Assembly (NCBI RefSeq): GCF_026914265.1
Contig: NC_069134.1
Coordinates: 9,231,758-9,295,757 of the forward strand
Source: Mya arenaria
Taxonomy: Eukaryota > Mollusca > Bivalvia > Myida > Myidae
Length of the DNA: 64,000 bases
Reading direction: 5' to 3'
Positions 62,701 to 64,000 of this stretch are shown here, piece by piece. The notes under the pieces were generated by a model. That model had not been told where the DNA came from. It made no database searches and saw only the letters and a program-made list of their open reading frames with translations. A program made the position numbers and the translations under genes. The first letter of the stretch is position 1. Each line of letters opens with the position of its first letter.

Positions 62701-64000
62701 TATAGCTAGGTATGCTACCATTGCTCATTCATATGGCTAGGTATGCTACCGTTGCTCATCCATATGGCTAGGTATGCTACCGTTGCTCATTCATATGGCT
62801 AGGTATGCTACCGTTGCTCATTCATATAGCTAGGTATGCTACCATTGCTCATATTTATAGCTAGGTATACTACCGTTGCTCATTCATATGGCTAGGTATG
62901 CTACCGTTGCTCATCCATATGGCTAGGTATGCTACCGTTGCTCATTCATATAGCTAGGTATGCTACCGTTGCTCATACATATAGCTAGGTTTGCTACCAT
63001 TGCTCATCCATATGGCTAGGTATGCTACCGTTGCTCATCCATATGGCTAGGTTTGCTACCATTGCTCATCCATATGGCTAGGTATGCTACCATTGCTCAT
63101 CCATATAGCTAGGTTTGCTACCATTGCTCATCCATATGGCTAGGTATGCTACCATTGCTCATATTTATAGCTAGGTATACTACCGTTGCTCATTCATATG
63201 GCTAGGTATGCTACCGTTGCTCATTTATATGGCTAGGTATGCTACCGTTGCTCATTCATATGGCTAGGTATGCTACCGTTGCTCATTCATATGGCTATGT
63301 ATGCTACCATTGCTCATACATATAGCTAGGTTTGCTACCATTGCTCATTCATATGGCTAGGTATGCTACCGTTGCTCATCCATATAGCTAGGTTTGCTAC
63401 CATTGCTCATCCATATGGCTAGGTATGCTACCATTGCTCATATTTATAGCTAGGTATACTACCGTTGCTCATTCATATGGCTAGGTATGCTTTCATTGCT
63501 CATCCATATGGCTAGGTATGCTACCATTGCTCATATTTATAGCTAGGTATACTACCGTTGCTCATTCATATGGCTAGGTATGCTTTCATTGCTCATCCAT
63601 ATGGCTAGGTATGATACCATTGCTCATATTTATAGCTAGGTATGCTACCGTTGCTCATTCATATGGCTAGGGATGCTTTCATTGCTCATCCATATGGCTA
63701 GGTATGCTACCATTGCTCATATTTATAGCTAGGTATACTACCGTTGCTCATTCATATGGCTAGGTATGCTTTCATTGCTCATCCATATGGCTAGGTATGC
63801 TACCATTGCTCATATTTATAGCTAGGTATACTACCGTTGCTCATTCATATGGCTAGGTATGCTTTCATTGCTCATCCATATGGCTAGGTATGCTACCATT
63901 GCTCATATATATAGCTAGGTATGCTACCGTTGCTCATTCATATGGCTAGGTATGCTTTCATTGCTCATCCATATGGCTAGGTATGCTACCATTGCTCATA
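59720..64000. repeat. 31-bp satellite array with a 93-bp higher-order repeat, open at the window end
   Basis: The unit reads TTGCTCATCCATATGGCTAG then GTATGCTACCG, 31 bp, in about 138 copies. Around 59770-59850 units are in reverse orientation (CATACCTAATCATATGGATG, AGCAATGG) before the main array turns to its final direction. Early copies (59850-60300) carry GATTAGG or GATAAGG where later ones have GGCTAGG. From about 63430 three variants alternate (CCATATGGC...ACCA, ATTTATAGC...ACTACCG, TTCATATGGC...TTTCA) to give a 93-bp period. It probably lies in an intron of the DEG/ENaC-like gene. Confidence 0.95.

Noticed and set aside
59720..64000. CRISPR array
   Set aside because: Units of 31 bp abut directly with no unique spacers, in a eukaryotic gene context.

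Overview
The window looks like nuclear DNA of an animal, most likely a bivalve mollusc. It is AT-rich. Its genes are split by GT-AG introns and code for animal-specific families. The introns are filled with non-autonomous transposons carrying tandem cores, 3' hairpins and GACA/ACCG-type microsatellites, a style I associate with bivalve genomes. The organism call is an inference. The gene calls rest on exon reconstructions in which splice sites, reading phase and family motifs agree.

Layout. (1) 1-4857, + strand: last seven exons of an asparagine synthetase domain-containing protein 1 gene (ASNSD1). (2) 8515-34988, - strand: a complete kinesin-13 (KIF2) gene. I resolve 23 coding exons that sum to 732 codons plus a stop, with every junction in phase. 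ASNSD1 and KIF2 converge tail to tail, and 5.3-8.5 kb is probably the KIF2 3' UTR. (3) 35-44.6 kb: no complete host gene. It holds the 3' part of a non-LTR retrotransposon (36141-40269), split by a 3158-bp terminal-inverted-repeat DNA transposon (37002-40159), then a tRNA-derived SINE and one possible membrane-protein exon. (4) 44644-52388, + strand: a two-exon GAREM-like adaptor gene (CABIT domain, tyrosine and proline motifs, C-terminal SAM domain). Its intron carries a 20-bp-class tandem array with an inserted MITE. (5) 53.5-56.1 kb: satellite of 37-bp units with a 43-bp subarray. (6) 57047-59005, + strand: first two exons of a DEG/ENaC-type sodium channel, which should continue past the window. 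(7) 59.7-64 kb: satellite of 31-bp units with a 93-bp higher-order repeat, running off the end.

The genes do not form one pathway; this is ordinary metazoan gene spacing. The most notable points are: a minisatellite seeded by a KIF2 coding exon and its splice donor; a long-TIR transposon with CACGGTG ends and a TGAAA duplication, whose removal restores the interrupted retrotransposon frame and which carries a broken zinc-finger exon; several Helentron-like families in which the 5' head and 3' tail change together so that they stay complementary; a tandem repeat with perfect palindromic and direct-repeat nuclear-receptor half sites; and a DEG/ENaC channel whose N-terminal His-Gly gating motif reads Val-Gly.
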